Source: Tolypeutes matacus (lineage: Eukaryota; Chordata; Mammalia; Cingulata; Chlamyphoridae). Taken from it: a stretch of 64,000 nt of DNA. Numbering within the stretch: the stretch's first letter is position 1; every line of letters starts with the position of its first letter. The notes under the pieces were generated by a model, which saw nothing but the letters and a program-made list of their open reading frames with translations, had not been told where the DNA came from and ran no database searches. Location of the stretch: the NCBI GenBank assembly GCA_026826555.1, contig JAKSZT010054578.1:1124275-1188274 (forward strand), read 5' to 3'. Positions 1 to 10,857 of the stretch are shown here, in pieces. A program made the position numbers and the translations under genes.

Positions 1-715
1 CCAGGCGTCCATCAACCAATGAATAGATAAACAAACCCGTGGTTTATTCAAATGATGGGATATTATACATCTGTAAGAAGTGAAGTCATAAAGCATATGA
101 CAACATGGATGAACCTGGAGGACATTATGTTGAGTGAAACAAGCCAGACACAAAAGGATAAATACTGTATGATTGTGTTACTATGAACTAAATATATTGT
201 GTAACATATTTTATGATTCCATTTATATAAAATGTAAATATAAATCAATTTATAAAGATGAAATTTGATTAGTGGTTATGTAGGGCTAGGGAAGGTATGC
301 TAAGGGGTGTGGAGTCGTTCTTTTTGGAGTAATGAAATAATTCTAAAATTTTTTGTGATGATGAATACACAACATTCTGATTATACTAAAAGCCATTAAT
401 TATACATTTTAGATAGATTGTATGGTATGTGAATACATCTCAATAAAGCTGCTTAATAAATAAATAATTGTGCAAAATAGCTAGAAATAGCAGGTATGTA
501 CAGCAGGGGAAAGAGAGAGATTGAGAGGTGAAGAATTTTCTTGTTTGGCTGTTTTTTGTTTACTATTATTATTGAAATAATGAAAATGCTCTAATAATGA
601 TTGAAGTGATAAATGCACAACTATGTGATTATAGCATATACCATTGATTGTACACTTTGGAAAAATTGTATACTTTATTAATACATAAAAATAAAATTGA
701 TTTGTTAAAAAAAAA
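1..715 (+). mobile_element. LINE-1 3' end (ORF2 tail and 3' UTR), truncated by window edge
   Basis: The first 200 bases carry the typical LINE-1 ORF2 C-terminal coding sequence in the + direction (tatted-mammal motif for an [17 protein letters not shown] tail, as also seen on the opposite strand near 40.9-41.0 kb). AT-rich 3' UTR-like sequence with A-rich ends follows. The element starts before the window. Bases 481-715 may be the tail of a second LINE-1. I see no intact reading frame. Confidence 0.65.
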
Positions 716-719
716 TTCC

Positions 720-1505
720 CTTTTAATAAAATTACTAAAATGTTAATGGATTAAACTCTCCAAAAGGCAGGGTTTGGCAGAATGGATTAAAAAGCATGAA
801 CTAGATGCTATTTACAAGAGACTCAACTTAAATCCAAGGTCACAAAAAGATTGAAAGTGAAAGGATGGGAAAAAGTTTTTTTATGCAAAAAATAACCACA
901 AGAGAGCTGGGATGGCTATACTTATAACAGACAAAATAGACAGTAAGTAAAAAAACTTATAAAATACAAAGTACATTATATATTGAGAAAAAGGTGGGTC
1001 CATCAAAAAGATATAACAATTATAAACCTATGTATCTAATGACTGCCCCCCCCAAATACATGAAGCAAACAGAAAAAACAAATGAGAAATAGTTCTAAAA
1101 TAATTGGAGATTTTTTTTTTTTTTTTTTTTTTTAAGATTTTATGTATTTATTCATTTATCCCCCCCTCGCTGCCCGTGCTCGCTGGGTCAGCCAACCACG
1201 CCGTGTGGGCGGGCTTGCCTTCACCAGGAGGCCCCGGGAACCGAAGCCGGGGCCTCCCATATGGTAAACGGGAGCCCTACTGACCGAGCCACAGCCGCTT
1301 CCCAATTGGAGATTTTTAATAATGGATAGAGCATTTAGGCAGAAGAAGAAGATAGAGAAGTTAACCAACACTATAAACCAACTAGTCCTCACAAATATTC
1401 CACCCAACAAAGGTAGAACACATATTCTTCTCAAGTGCAGAGCATTCTCCAGGATAGTCCATGTTTTATCACAATACAATTATATACAAATAATTTCCTA
1501 CATAT
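720..1505 (+). mobile_element. LINE-1 ORF2 fragment (endonuclease region), split by a SINE
   Basis: The text from about 741 to 1090 follows the mammalian LINE-1 ORF2 endonuclease coding region (AGWQNGLKSMN-like, then tracts about Lys-rich loops and target binding), and the same alignment resumes after the SINE at 1116-1303, up to about 1505. Frames are broken by indels, so it is inactive. The nested SINE shows that the LINE-1 is the older insertion. Confidence 0.65.
1116..1303 (-). mobile_element. Xenarthran DAS-type tRNA-headed SINE
   Basis: Read on the minus strand it has the full SINE layout: a tRNA-like head with A and B box (B box read as GGTTCCCGGGG-like), a CAGCGAGCACGGGCAGC-like body, and an A/T-rich tail that appears as the T-run from 1111 on the + strand. 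A 14-base direct repeat (aattggagattttt) flanks it at 1102-1115 and 1304-1317 and is its target-site duplication. Confidence 0.92.
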
Positions 1506-2229
1506 CAGCAATGCCCAGGAGAAAATATGGTGGGTCTGCTAGTTATACATTGCCTCTCAGGTCCAAATGCATCCTTTTTTGCCTTGCTGTGATACCGAAG
1601 CTGCACCCTGCAGACATTTCTTTTGCTAGTCACGATACAAGGCTTTGCCAATAGAGGGCAATGAAAGAACACGGCAAGGCTGGGCTGGGGACAGGGACTT
1701 TTGTTCCTTTCTGCCTGTGCAGTTTCCCCCTGGGGCCAGCAGGGGGACAGGAAGAAGCCTAGCAGCCTAGCATTCACCTCAGCAGCCCTCACTGTGCAGC
1801 CTTGGTCAGCGCCCTCCAGCAAGTTTCTTCTCCACCAGCAAGGCCAATGGTGGTCTGTGGCAGCCACAGCAACCTTCTCCTCAGAGATGTGAATTTCAGT
1901 CTCAAATTTGACAGGGGAGGGGCTCCTGTAATTTCTTCCTTTTTTATTCTCCCTCAGCCTTAAGGGTAGAAGTTGCTTCCTGCAGTTGCTACTTCTGTAC
2001 CTTCTGGAGGCCTCTTTTATCCCATTTAGTTGGCCATATTTTACAACTTAGTAATTCTTAATATTAAAATTTCTCTGTTCAAATTACTTGTGTGATTTTT
2101 ATCTCCTGCAGCGAAAGATATAATGGGGGGGGGGAATACACATAAGCATAAACTGTAAACACCCTTGAAACCAACTTAATTAAAAAAAAAAATAGCTACA
2201 AACTTTTACTGACATATATAAAGAGTTAA
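1506..2229. other. Unassigned sequence, no gene seen
   Basis: No exon with splice sites or conserved coding pattern is visible. Moderate GC around 1600-1900 and a CTCF-like motif at 1736-1747 make it look like old unique or ancient-repeat DNA. A G-run lies at 2125-2133. Confidence 0.4.
1736..1747 (+). promoter_or_regulatory. CTCF-like motif (weak)
   Basis: The 12-mer CCAGCAGGGGGA matches the CTCF core CCASYAGRKGGC except at the last base. Single motifs of this quality occur by chance, so this is only a candidate. Confidence 0.3.
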
Positions 2230-2244
2230 GGAAATACATTTTCT

Positions 2245-2442
2245 TTTTTTTTTTATTTTTTTTATTTTTAAGATTTTATTTATTTATTCATTTATCCCCC
2301 CCTTGCTGCTTGTGCTCGCCGGGTCAGCCAACCATGCCGTGCGTGGCGGGCCTGCCCTCACCAGGAGGCCCCGGGAACCGAACCCGGGGCCTCCCATATG
2401 GTAAACGGGAGCCCTACTGATTGAGCCACAGCTGCTTCCCAT
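2245..2442 (-). mobile_element. Xenarthran DAS-type SINE
   Basis: Same family and orientation as the element at 1116-1303. The tRNA-like head ends at 2440 and the tail gives the T/A-rich run at 2245-2290. The 15-base direct repeat ggaaatacattttct at 2230-2244 and 2443-2457 is an exact target-site duplication. Confidence 0.92.
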
Positions 2443-2457
2443 GGAAATACATTTTCT

Positions 2458-3260
2458 GATGAGAAAACTATAGTAAAATGTTATTTCTCCCCAATATTAA
2501 ACTATAATTTAATGAACATTTATATTAAAATTTCAAAGGTATATGTTTTAGATTTAGATATATAAAAAGCTAATATGTTAAGAATACCCCAATAGAAAAA
2601 TCAGAAAATAACAATAGGCCATTCACAAAAGAATAAATACAAATAGCCAATAACAACAAAAAAAGAAAATATATTCAGCTTTACTAGAAATCAAATGCAT
2701 GCAATGTTTAACTGTAACCATGGAAATCTCCCCATTAGGTTGTTATTTGGAGTGAGCAATATATATAAAGTATTTGCTCTATAAATAGTATCTATCATGA
2801 TTATTTATTTATTTATTTTTTTAAAGATTTTATTTATTTATTCATTTATCCCCCCCTTGCTGCTTGTGCTCGCTGGGTCAGCTAACCACGCCGTGCAGGC
2901 GGGCTTGCCTTCACCAGGAGGCCCCGGGAACCGAACCTGGGGTCTCCCATATAGCAAACGGGAGCCCTACTGATGGAGCCACAGCCGCTTCCCTCTCAGG
3001 GCAGTTTTAAGCAATGCACAAAGGTGTATGTAGAAGTTTATCTGCAACAATGAAAAACGGAAACAATCTAAATGTTCAAAGGTAAGAGACTGGTTAAATA
3101 AAACATGGAACTTGCATACCATGGAATATTATGCACTTGGAAAACGAATTACTTTTATTATTTATAAATGAAAGACATCCCTGATAGACTGTCAGCAAAA
3201 TAGTAGTTAGAATGATTCCAGATTTGTATTAGAAATATTCTCACAGGTACAGAACTGTTA
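2458..3260 (+). mobile_element. Old LINE-1/HAL1-type fragment, split by a SINE
   Basis: The sequence before the SINE (about 2590-2800) resembles the ORF2 region that reads as ANxQNKH-type peptides. After the SINE (2994-3200) it follows the terminal ORF2 region (KNGNNLNVQR-like, then a TWNLHTMEYYAL-like stretch). It is strongly decayed. The assignment rests on pattern memory of LINE-1 3' coding sequence. Confidence 0.55.
2817..2993 (-). mobile_element. Xenarthran DAS-type SINE
   Basis: Head on the minus strand ends at 2993. The body and AT tail are the same as in the two upstream SINEs, and the tail occupies 2800-2850. It lies inside the LINE-1 fragment. A clean target-site duplication was not made out. 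Confidence 0.88.
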
Positions 3261-3319
3261 AGAACAGACTAAAATATTAACAGCGCTTATTTCCGGGTGC
3301 GGTATTAGGAACGTATTTT

Positions 3320-3640
3320 ACTTTCATTCATTTAACAAATTTACGAGCACGTTCCACGTGCCAGGCACAGTTCTAGGTGTTGGTGGGTAGAAGAGTAAAA
3401 ACAAAGTGTACCCTCACGGAGATTACAGTCGAGCAGCGCGAGACAAGCCCTGCAAGAGCATACATGGCACGTGGTGATAAATGTTAGGAAGAGAAATAAG
3501 GCGGCGAAGAGGCCTAGGGAGGCAGCTGCTTAGGTAGGTTGAGGAAGGCCTCTCTGGGGGGGTGCCATCTGAGCAGCGTGAGCTACTCTCGTGGAGATCA
3601 AGAGAAAGAAATACTTTATAGTTGCCCATACAGTCTTGCT
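3320..3640 (+). repeat. Ancient L2-like repeat
   Basis: Contains the common mammalian pattern of a TTCATTCATTTAACAAAT start followed by a gtgccaggcacagttctagg block, then a tract resembling the L2 body ending near a ggcctctctggggggg block. This is typical of old L2 elements. Family assignment is from memory and decayed. Confidence 0.5.
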
Positions 3641-3699
3641 TTTCTTCTGAACACTAAACCTGTAATTACCACCACCAAGTAGAAAACGCTTTCTGTCTC

Positions 3700-4650
3700 A
3701 GTACAAGACCGGGGCCTCAGGTCTTCTCCGGGCCGGGGCTGCTCCCCGCCAGTTCCCTCCCGGCGCCGGGATCCCCGCCCGGAGGGCCTTTCCCGGGAAG
3801 CTCCTCCACGCCGCGCCGAGCTCCGGCGGCCGCCCCGCGGGCTCCTCGGCGCACCCCACTCCTGGGAGCGGAAAGAGCACCCCTTCCGGCGGAGCGGCTG
3901 CTCCCTGCGTGGCGGGGCTGCGCACCCCTTCGCCGCCCCTCAAGCAGCAGGGCCTCCCGGAAAACCGAAAAAACAGGCGCGGAAGGAGGAGCACCCAAGT
4001 TACCCAAGGGCCACAGCGCGGCGCTTCAGCCCGGAGGCGCCGCTGCCTCCTGATTGGTTATCCCTGGGGATTCTCCCCGCTCATTGGTCACCTCTCGGGG
4101 AGAAGGCAGGCTCAACGGACGAACGGGCTTCTGGGCGGTGTAGTTTAGAATGTTTCTCTTGGCGCATGAGCCCCGCCGTTTTCCGGCGCGCTCCGCGCGG
4201 ACTTCCGGCGCCGGGAGCTGACGGCAAGCTGGGAACGCCTGCGCGGCGGTGGGCGGTGAGTGGCCTGGGGGCGGGGGCCGGGGACGCGGGCCGCCTCGCC
4301 CCGAGGACGAGGGCGGGGATCCAGGCGGCCGGGACTGGCGCTCCAAGACAGAGGCTGAGGTCGAGGGCGGCGCGCCCCGCTGGCCCGTTCCCGGGAAGTT
4401 CGGGGCGCCTCCGCGCTTCTCCGCCCGCCGCCCATTCGGTCTCGCCGCAGACACCCCTGTGAGCCCCCCGTTCGGTCCCTCCGCAGACACCGCTGTGAGC
4501 CCGCCACCCCCTCAGCTCCGCGCTGGCGAGGCTGCCGGTGACAGAGCGCGGAGCACCGCGCGGGTCAGCGTCCCCGCCTGCCGCATCCTGCAGAACGATC
4601 CTGGTGAGTCCCCTGGCCTCTCCAAGGGTCACCGGAGGTTGAGAACGGCG
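3700..4650. promoter_or_regulatory. ZNF213: CpG island, likely ZNF213 promoter and first exons
   Basis: About 950 bases of very GC- and CpG-rich sequence, unlike the AT-rich repeats before it and the lower-CpG sequence after it. It contains two inverted CCAAT boxes (4053-4087), an ETS-type CTTCCGG at 4202-4208, and two consensus splice donors: after 4255 (GGCG|GTGAGT) and after 4603 (CCTG|GTGAGT). A 5' untranslated exon ending at 4255 or 4603 and joining the coding exon that begins at 5372 is the simplest reading. There is no TATA box. The start site is inferred to lie near 4150-4230 and is not proven. Confidence 0.7.
4053..4087 (-). promoter_or_regulatory. Pair of inverted CCAAT boxes (NF-Y type)
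   Basis: ATTGG occurs at 4053-4057 and 4083-4087 in the flanks gattggtt and cattggtc. The 30-base spacing puts both on one face of the helix, which is typical of NF-Y-driven CpG promoters. They sit upstream of the ETS motif at 4202. Confidence 0.55.
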
Positions 4651-5485
4651 CGCGCCCCTTTCGGGGATGTTGTGAGCAGGAAATATGAAGTGCTTAGTGT
4701 GTAGTGAAGAATTGGCAACAGCCGGAATGTATCGCTAGGACATTGGTTAGGAAACTGGAGCACATCCGTGTCGCCGATTCGCATAGTGTCGCTAATGTAG
4801 AAACGTTGTTAGGCGAAAAAGGCAAATTACCAAATACTATGTAGAATCTCACTTTCACATAAAGCACAGTTTTATGTTTTTATAAAAACTCTTCCTGTAA
4901 GTGCATAAGAAAAAGTCTGGAAGTTTATATGTCAAACATTAACAGTTGGTCATGGGAGTGCCATTGCATTGTGGAAGGAAGATAATCTCTTTTATGTATT
5001 TCTGTATTCGGATTCCCCTCCCTGTTTTATTACAACGATTTGCATTAATTTCCTTGAAACAAACAAAAAAGGAAATAAAGAAAAACCTAAACTACATACC
5101 TTTCAGGATTGTGAAGAATAATCAGCAATGTTAGCTATCGGCAGTGTCATACATTCAAATGTTCCTGTGGATAAATTGTTAAGGATGATGTCTGTGAGCC
5201 TTTCTCTGAACTCCCTAGGACCCGATATGTTTTGAAATTCAGAAATTTTCAGATTTGGAAAACAATACAATGCATGTATGATATATCAAAAAAAGTCCCT
5301 GGAAGTTCCATCAGGCTGGTGTTTGTTCATGTGTCCCACTTCCCCATCCCACCATTTTGCTCTTTCCCCAGGAGTGTGTGTCCAGATGCTGGCCCGGCCA
5401 CCACAGAGGATTCCTCTGGGAGACTGAAAGGCAGGCCCTGGGGCCCAGGTTGAGGCCGACCAGCCCTGAGCCTTAGGGCAAGGGA

Positions 5486-8400
5486 ATGGCAGCCCCCCTG
5501 GAACCCCAGGACCAGGCCTCTGGGGAGGGAGAAGGACTTCTAATTGTGAAGGTGGAAGATTCCTCCTGGGAGCAGGAATCTGCCCAGCAAGAGGAGAGCA
5601 GGGATTCTGAGGCCTGTCGCCAGCGCTTTCGGCAGTTCTGCTACCAGGATGCTGGGGGGCCCCACGAAGCCTTCAGCCAGCTGTGGGAACTATGCTGCCG
5701 CTGGCTGCGGCCTGAGCTACACACCAAGGAGCAGATCCTGGAGCTGCTGGTGCTGGAGCAGTTCCTGAGTGTGCTGCCCGGGGGCGTCCAGGGCTGGGTG
5801 CGAGAGCGGCGCCCAGGGAGCGGTGAGGAGGCAGTCGCCTTGGTGGAGGACCTGCAGAAGCAGCCAGTGAAAGCCTGGCAGCAGGTGAGGGGCTCCTCCC
5901 AGACCCTGGTGTGTGTGGGTTGGGGGGAACACCTGGATGGCACCTGGGCTGAAGGGAGGTGGCCATCTCTGCAGAAACGAGTCTTAGACGAGGTCCATGG
6001 GGGTTCAGTAGGGGCACATGCAGAACCAGACACAGTGCTCCCCAGCTCAGTGTAGCACACTTGGACATTTTTGAGGATACTGTCAAAAGTAAATCTGGTT
6101 TCCTTTTGGTGGCTTTGGAGGGCAGCAGCAGTGCGACCACGAAGGCACGTTAAAGGAAGGCAGGTTTCAGCCCCACACGGCTTTTGTTCATCCATGTTCT
6201 GCTCTGGGTCAGGGCCAGGGGGCACAGTGATGTGCATAATCAGAGTGCCAGGGGACATGGGAAGCTAGAACTGCTCTCTAGGATCTTTGCTGTCTTGTGG
6301 TATCATGGGTCCTTGACCCTGGGCGCATTTGGGAAGGTGTTGAATGAGTGGCTGGGGTGTGGACTTCTGCCCTGCTCAGGACAGTCTCCCCTAACCCCCT
6401 GCCTTGTCAAGTGACTCTGTGATTAGGGCCTTGGGGGGCTGATTCTTGTCTTGTGACTAAGCAGGGGGTTTCCCTGGGCATACAGCACTGCCTGGGTGTC
6501 ACTTTCTGCTCTGGACTTTCCTGGGGCCCCATATCGATCTTCCCCACACCCCAGCATCCTGAGGGATGTGTCCTGTGTCTCCTTCCCAGGGATTAAACTC
6601 TGTCTCCCCCATCTGGTCTCGGTGCTGATGAGCATGTTGTGGTTCCTGCACAGGATGTGCCCTCAGAGGAGGTGGAACCCAGGGCTGCAGACCAGGGACC
6701 CCAGGCTAGGGGACTGCCCTTGAAGGCAGGGGCTCGGAGCCGGCTGCCTGTACCCCGGGAGCAGCCCAGCCTTGGTGGTGAGTAATCTCTCTCCTTATAG
6801 GCCACAGGGTGGCTGGCCCGAGGCCTGGCTTCCTCCCCAGCCTTACCCCTGGGTAGCAGCCAGGGTATTGTTGTGTGTGTGTGTGTGTGTGTGTGTGNNN
6901 NNNNNNNTGTGTGTGTGTGTGTGTGTGTGTGTGGTGTCAGTTCCAGGCCTGAGCTGGCCTCTGAGGCTCTGTTCTTTCTCTTCAGCCCAGCCCACCCCTG
7001 AGCTTCCTGCTCTTAAAGAGGGGAGCACCAGAGAGACGACAGACACTTGCTTTGTCTCTGCGGTCCATGTGAGTTCCAGCCCCTCCGTCCTCTCTGAGGC
7101 CCTCAGCATTGCTGAGTCCCTAAAATGGGCCTTGCCTTCTCATCCCATTGTCTTCCATTCACCCTGGTCCTGCCTGACCCCCTTTCTGTGCCCATCTGGG
7201 GAGTCCTGACCATGGCAGCCCTGAGCCAAGTCTTCTCACCTCATTCTAGGGACCTGTGACATTTGGAGATGTTCCCTTCTATTTCTCCCGGGAAGAGTGG
7301 GGGTCCCTGGATGCTGCTCAGAGGGATCTTTTTTGGGACATTAAGCAGGAGAGCTCCCGGAACATCACTGTGGGTAAGCAGCGGGTGCAGCCAGGACTCT
7401 TGGGGGTCTTGGCTCTTCTGAGATGGAGCTGCAGCCTCCTTTGGGGATCTGAGCAGCAGAGGGTGGCCCAGACCTTGCTTCCATCTTGCTGGAACCTTGA
7501 GTCTTCCTTCCCACCCCACCCCACCCCACCCTTAGCTGACCTGAAAGGAGGCTTTCCTCTACAGGTGTTCGAGCAGCCTGTGTGGTTTCTCTTTCTTGTG
7601 GCCAGTTCATTTTGCTGCCTGGGTGGGTGCCAGGTTATGGTGGGGTACTTGCCCTGCTGTACTGCCCTGAGCACCCGCCAGTGCTTTTCCTCACTTGAGG
7701 CCAGTGCAGGAAATGGCCTCCCCTTCCTAGAGATGAGGGCCTGAGACTCGGGGAAGACCCTGGAGGGACAGAGCTGGCGCTCACAGGCCACTGCTGCTCA
7801 GGCCATGCGATGCCCCTGGGCCACCACCGCCTTCCCGCACCGGGGTGGCTCATGGTGAGAGTACTGACTGCTTGCCAGCAGCAGGGTCCCTTCTGCCCAC
7901 GAGCCCACGTTTGTGGGGTACCTTTCAGTTTTGGAGTTTGATTAGCCAGGGTTCAGAGAGTGGGATGCTGGAGCTGAGTGTGGAAACTGAGGCAGCACTT
8001 GGTCAGGCCACTTTCTCAAGGTCATTTGATGAGTAAGTGCCCCTGCGATCAGGAATGAGCCCGGCTGGCCTCCCTGATGCCTCACTTCCTTTGAACTGCT
8101 CTCTGCTGGTGTTTCACCATCAGTCCAACTCCATAGATGAGGCAGCAGACCTCGTCTGTCTGCGCCCAGAGCTGTTTAATGCAGCGAGCTTCCTGCTTAC
8201 CTCAGCTCATGCCCCATGACCAAGTGGGACTGAAGAGGCTACCTCCCCTCCCTTGCAGGTTTGGGGCTCAAAAGCCAAAGTGAGAGGTCCCGGCTGGAGG
8301 AGGCAGTGACAGCATTCCCGGGCCAGGCTGGCGGCCACGTGACTGTGTCCTGGAGCCCCGAGGAGGCCGAGGCCTGGGAGAGTGAGAACCGGCCAGGGGT

Positions 8401-8917
8401 GCCGCTGGGGCGCGTGGCAGGAGCGCGGCGGGGCCGGCCGCCCACACGCCGACGGCAGTTCCGGGACCTGGCAGCTGAAAAGCCTCACAGCTGCGGGCAG
8501 TGCGGGAAGCGCTTCCGCTGGGGTTCTGACCTGGCCCGGCACCAGCGCACACACACGGGCGAGAAGCCCCACAAGTGTCCTGAGTGCGAGAAGAGCTTCC
8601 GCAGCTCCTCAGACCTGGTGCGCCACCAGGGCGTGCACACCGGCGAGAAGCCCTTCTCCTGCTCCGAGTGCGGCAAGAGCTTCAGCCGCAGCGCCTACCT
8701 GGCCGACCACCAGCGCATCCACACAGGTGAGAAGCCCTTCGGCTGCAGCGACTGTGGCAAGAGCTTCTCACTGCGCTCCTACCTGCTGGACCACCGGCGC
8801 GTGCACACGGGCGAGCGGCCCTTCGGCTGTGGCGAGTGTGACAAGAGCTTCAAGCAGCGTGCCCATCTCATCGCCCACCAGAGCCTGCACGCCAAGATGG
8901 CCCAGCCCGTGGGGTGA
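5486..8917 (+). CDS. ZNF213: ZNF213: SCAN-KRAB-C2H2 zinc-finger transcription factor
   Basis: Nuclear DNA-binding regulator. Coding exons: 5486-5884, 6654-6777, 6986-7068, 7250-7373, 8259-8917, all with GT-AG borders and matching phases, giving 462 aa (human ZNF213 is about 459). The ATG at 5486 begins [10 protein letters not shown] and lies in an exon whose acceptor is at 5370-5371. Residues ~38-125 are the SCAN dimerisation domain ([11 protein letters not shown], then [18 protein letters not shown]). Exon 4 (~162-202) is a KRAB A-box-like module ([20 protein letters not shown]); KRAB recruits the TRIM28 repressor in typical members. A basic linker ([11 protein letters not shown]) precedes five C2H2 fingers at ~320-454 with TGEKP-type linkers; all Cys and His ligands are present. 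The stop TGA is at 8915-8917. Splicing is inferred, but similarity to human ZNF213 is very high across the fingers. Confidence 0.96.
6871..6933. repeat. (TG)n microsatellite with assembly gap
   Basis: An alternating TG tract in ZNF213 intron 2 is interrupted by ten N at 6898-6907. The Ns are an assembly gap of unknown true length inside the repeat. Confidence 0.98.
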
Positions 8918-9795
8918 GCGGCCAGGAGTGCGTCACATGGCTGCCCTTGGGGCTCCACACCACTCCTTTGTCCTCCTCGGGGATTATCCCGTGGCCACAT
9001 GCTGCCAGGGCTGCCCTCGGGACCCCAGGGCCCCACTCTTCAGAACTCGCCTTGCCCAGCTCTGTGTAGAGATCCTGCCCGCATCCTCCTCCGATTTTGT
9101 TGCCTGTCCCCACTGGTTTTGTGGAGGCCCATCACGCCCTCGCTGGTGGCCTTGGATGTGGGAAAGGCTGGGGGCAGGAAGGATGCCTGAGGGCTAAGTC
9201 AGGGCCTGGGGTCCCTGTCCCAGATACCCCCAGCCTCACTTCAGCCCTGTGGCTCTTTGTTCCCTGCCTCCTCAGGGGGCTCCGTGGGCCACGTGCTCTG
9301 CCCCTTCCAACCTGTGCCTTCCAGTGGGGTGGGGGGAGGCCTTGGCCTACAGGGGGCTACAGGGCTTTGGGAGGGACAGCTGTCCCACCCCTGTGGGAGG
9401 AACTGGACCCCAAGTGAGGCCACAGGGGCTGCTGTGGGGTTGCCTGGCCTCCATCCCCTTCCAGGCTACCCCCCCACACCCTGTCCTGGAGACACTGCAG
9501 CTGCCTTCTCTCCCGTGGCAAACTGGCCCCGGCTGAGCCCCTGAGACCCCCCCAGCTGGCCTGGTGAGGGTGGCAGTGGCTCCAGGCCCATGAGGCTGAC
9601 CCTGGAGACTGAGGACGGGGCCTGGAGCTCGTTGCTCCTCATTCCTCCAGGGGTCTGGGAGTGCTTCCATTCTAACACTCACTCACTCAGCACTTGCCTG
9701 CTGGCCCCTGAGCACTGCATTCTGCCTCCAACGGGGGTGGCCACTGAGCCCTTCCCAGGAGCTCAGGCAGCTGGCCTCGGGCAGCAGAGCGTTTG

Positions 9796-9801
9796 AATAA
9801 A
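9796..9801 (+). promoter_or_regulatory. ZNF213: Polyadenylation signal AATAAA of ZNF213
   Basis: AATAAA lies 879 bases after the ZNF213 stop codon, and a cttttgggt/gggtgg GT-rich stretch follows within 40 bases. The 3' UTR would then be 8918 to about 9820. Confidence 0.65.
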
Positions 9802-9820
9802 CGTGGAAACTTCCCTCCAG

Positions 9821-10857
9821 GCTGCCCTGTCCTTTGGGTGGCAGCTGGGGGAGGCTGGGCCTGGGATTCCTGCTCTCATATCCTGGTCCTGTGTCCAGTG
9901 GTCACATGGTGGAGCCACATCCTGGGCTACCAGGTCGGCTGGGCCCCAAAGGGCAGCTGGGTGCCCCAGGGCCTCTCCTCTCCCGGCAGAAGACTGGGGC
10001 AGCCGAGGGGATTCGGGGCTTCTGGGCTTTGCCAGGCCACTCCTGTTCTCCCTGCTGGTCAGATGGAACGAGCCTGGAAACAGGAGTGGCCTGGGTCCTC
10101 GTGCTCATCGTTGGGGACCCAGAGGACTTTAAACTGGCCCCTGCCCCGGAATCCCTCAGAGGGAGAGGGCTCACGGGTCAGAACGTGGCCCTTGATGTGC
10201 ATTTCTCCCTCCACAGGCTGGTCACCAGGCACCACCCTGCTCCCATCCTCGCTTGTCCCTGCCGGTTCTCCTAAGAGGAGGGGGTGGAAGGGAGGGGAGA
10301 TGTCCTAGTCCCTGGAACCTGGCCTTATGTTCCAACCCCTCTGTCCTGTCCTTCCTTAGCCCCCCGCCTAAATCAGCATCTTGAGGTCACCGCCATTGTC
10401 TCTGCTTTCAGCTGAGGCTTTGGATGGCCCAAGGTCAAGGAGGACAGCAGATCATTGGGGGCAGTGCCGCTCACTCCTCCCCTCCCCTCCCAGGGCTCTA
10501 CACCCCGTCCCCTCGTGCTGGGCACCGTGAGTGGGCGTGGGGGGTGGGGGGTGGGGAGCAGGGCACAGGTGGTTTGGGTGCTGGCAGCTGTTTCGGAAAG
10601 GAGCCACTCGGGCCCAGAGCTAAGAATAGGGTTGGGCACGGGCTCTGGGCCCTGGCAGGGGCGCTTCGGAGCAGCCAGGGAATGGGGTCGGGCCCGGGGC
10701 GGCAAAGCCCAGGGCCTAGGGTTCCAGGGGAGGGGGCAGAGTCCAGCCCAGCTCATAAACAGCTGATAGGACGCGGCTCAGAAAGAGGGCAAGGGTTAGA
10801 GCCCAGGGCACCAGGAGGTTGAACCCTGTGCTGCGAGGAAGCCCTGGCCCCGCACCC
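9821..10857. other. Intergenic sequence between ZNF213 and CASP16
   Basis: GC-rich unique-looking DNA. No exon, tRNA or recognisable repeat was found. The last 120 bases may hold the CASP16 promoter (cataaaca at about 10754 and an E-box CAGCTG at 10761), but the evidence is weak. Confidence 0.4.

Noticed and set aside
8382..9197. Second long frame over the ZNF213 finger exon
   Set aside because: It is a shadow of the zinc-finger frame; the true frame has five intact C2H2 motifs.
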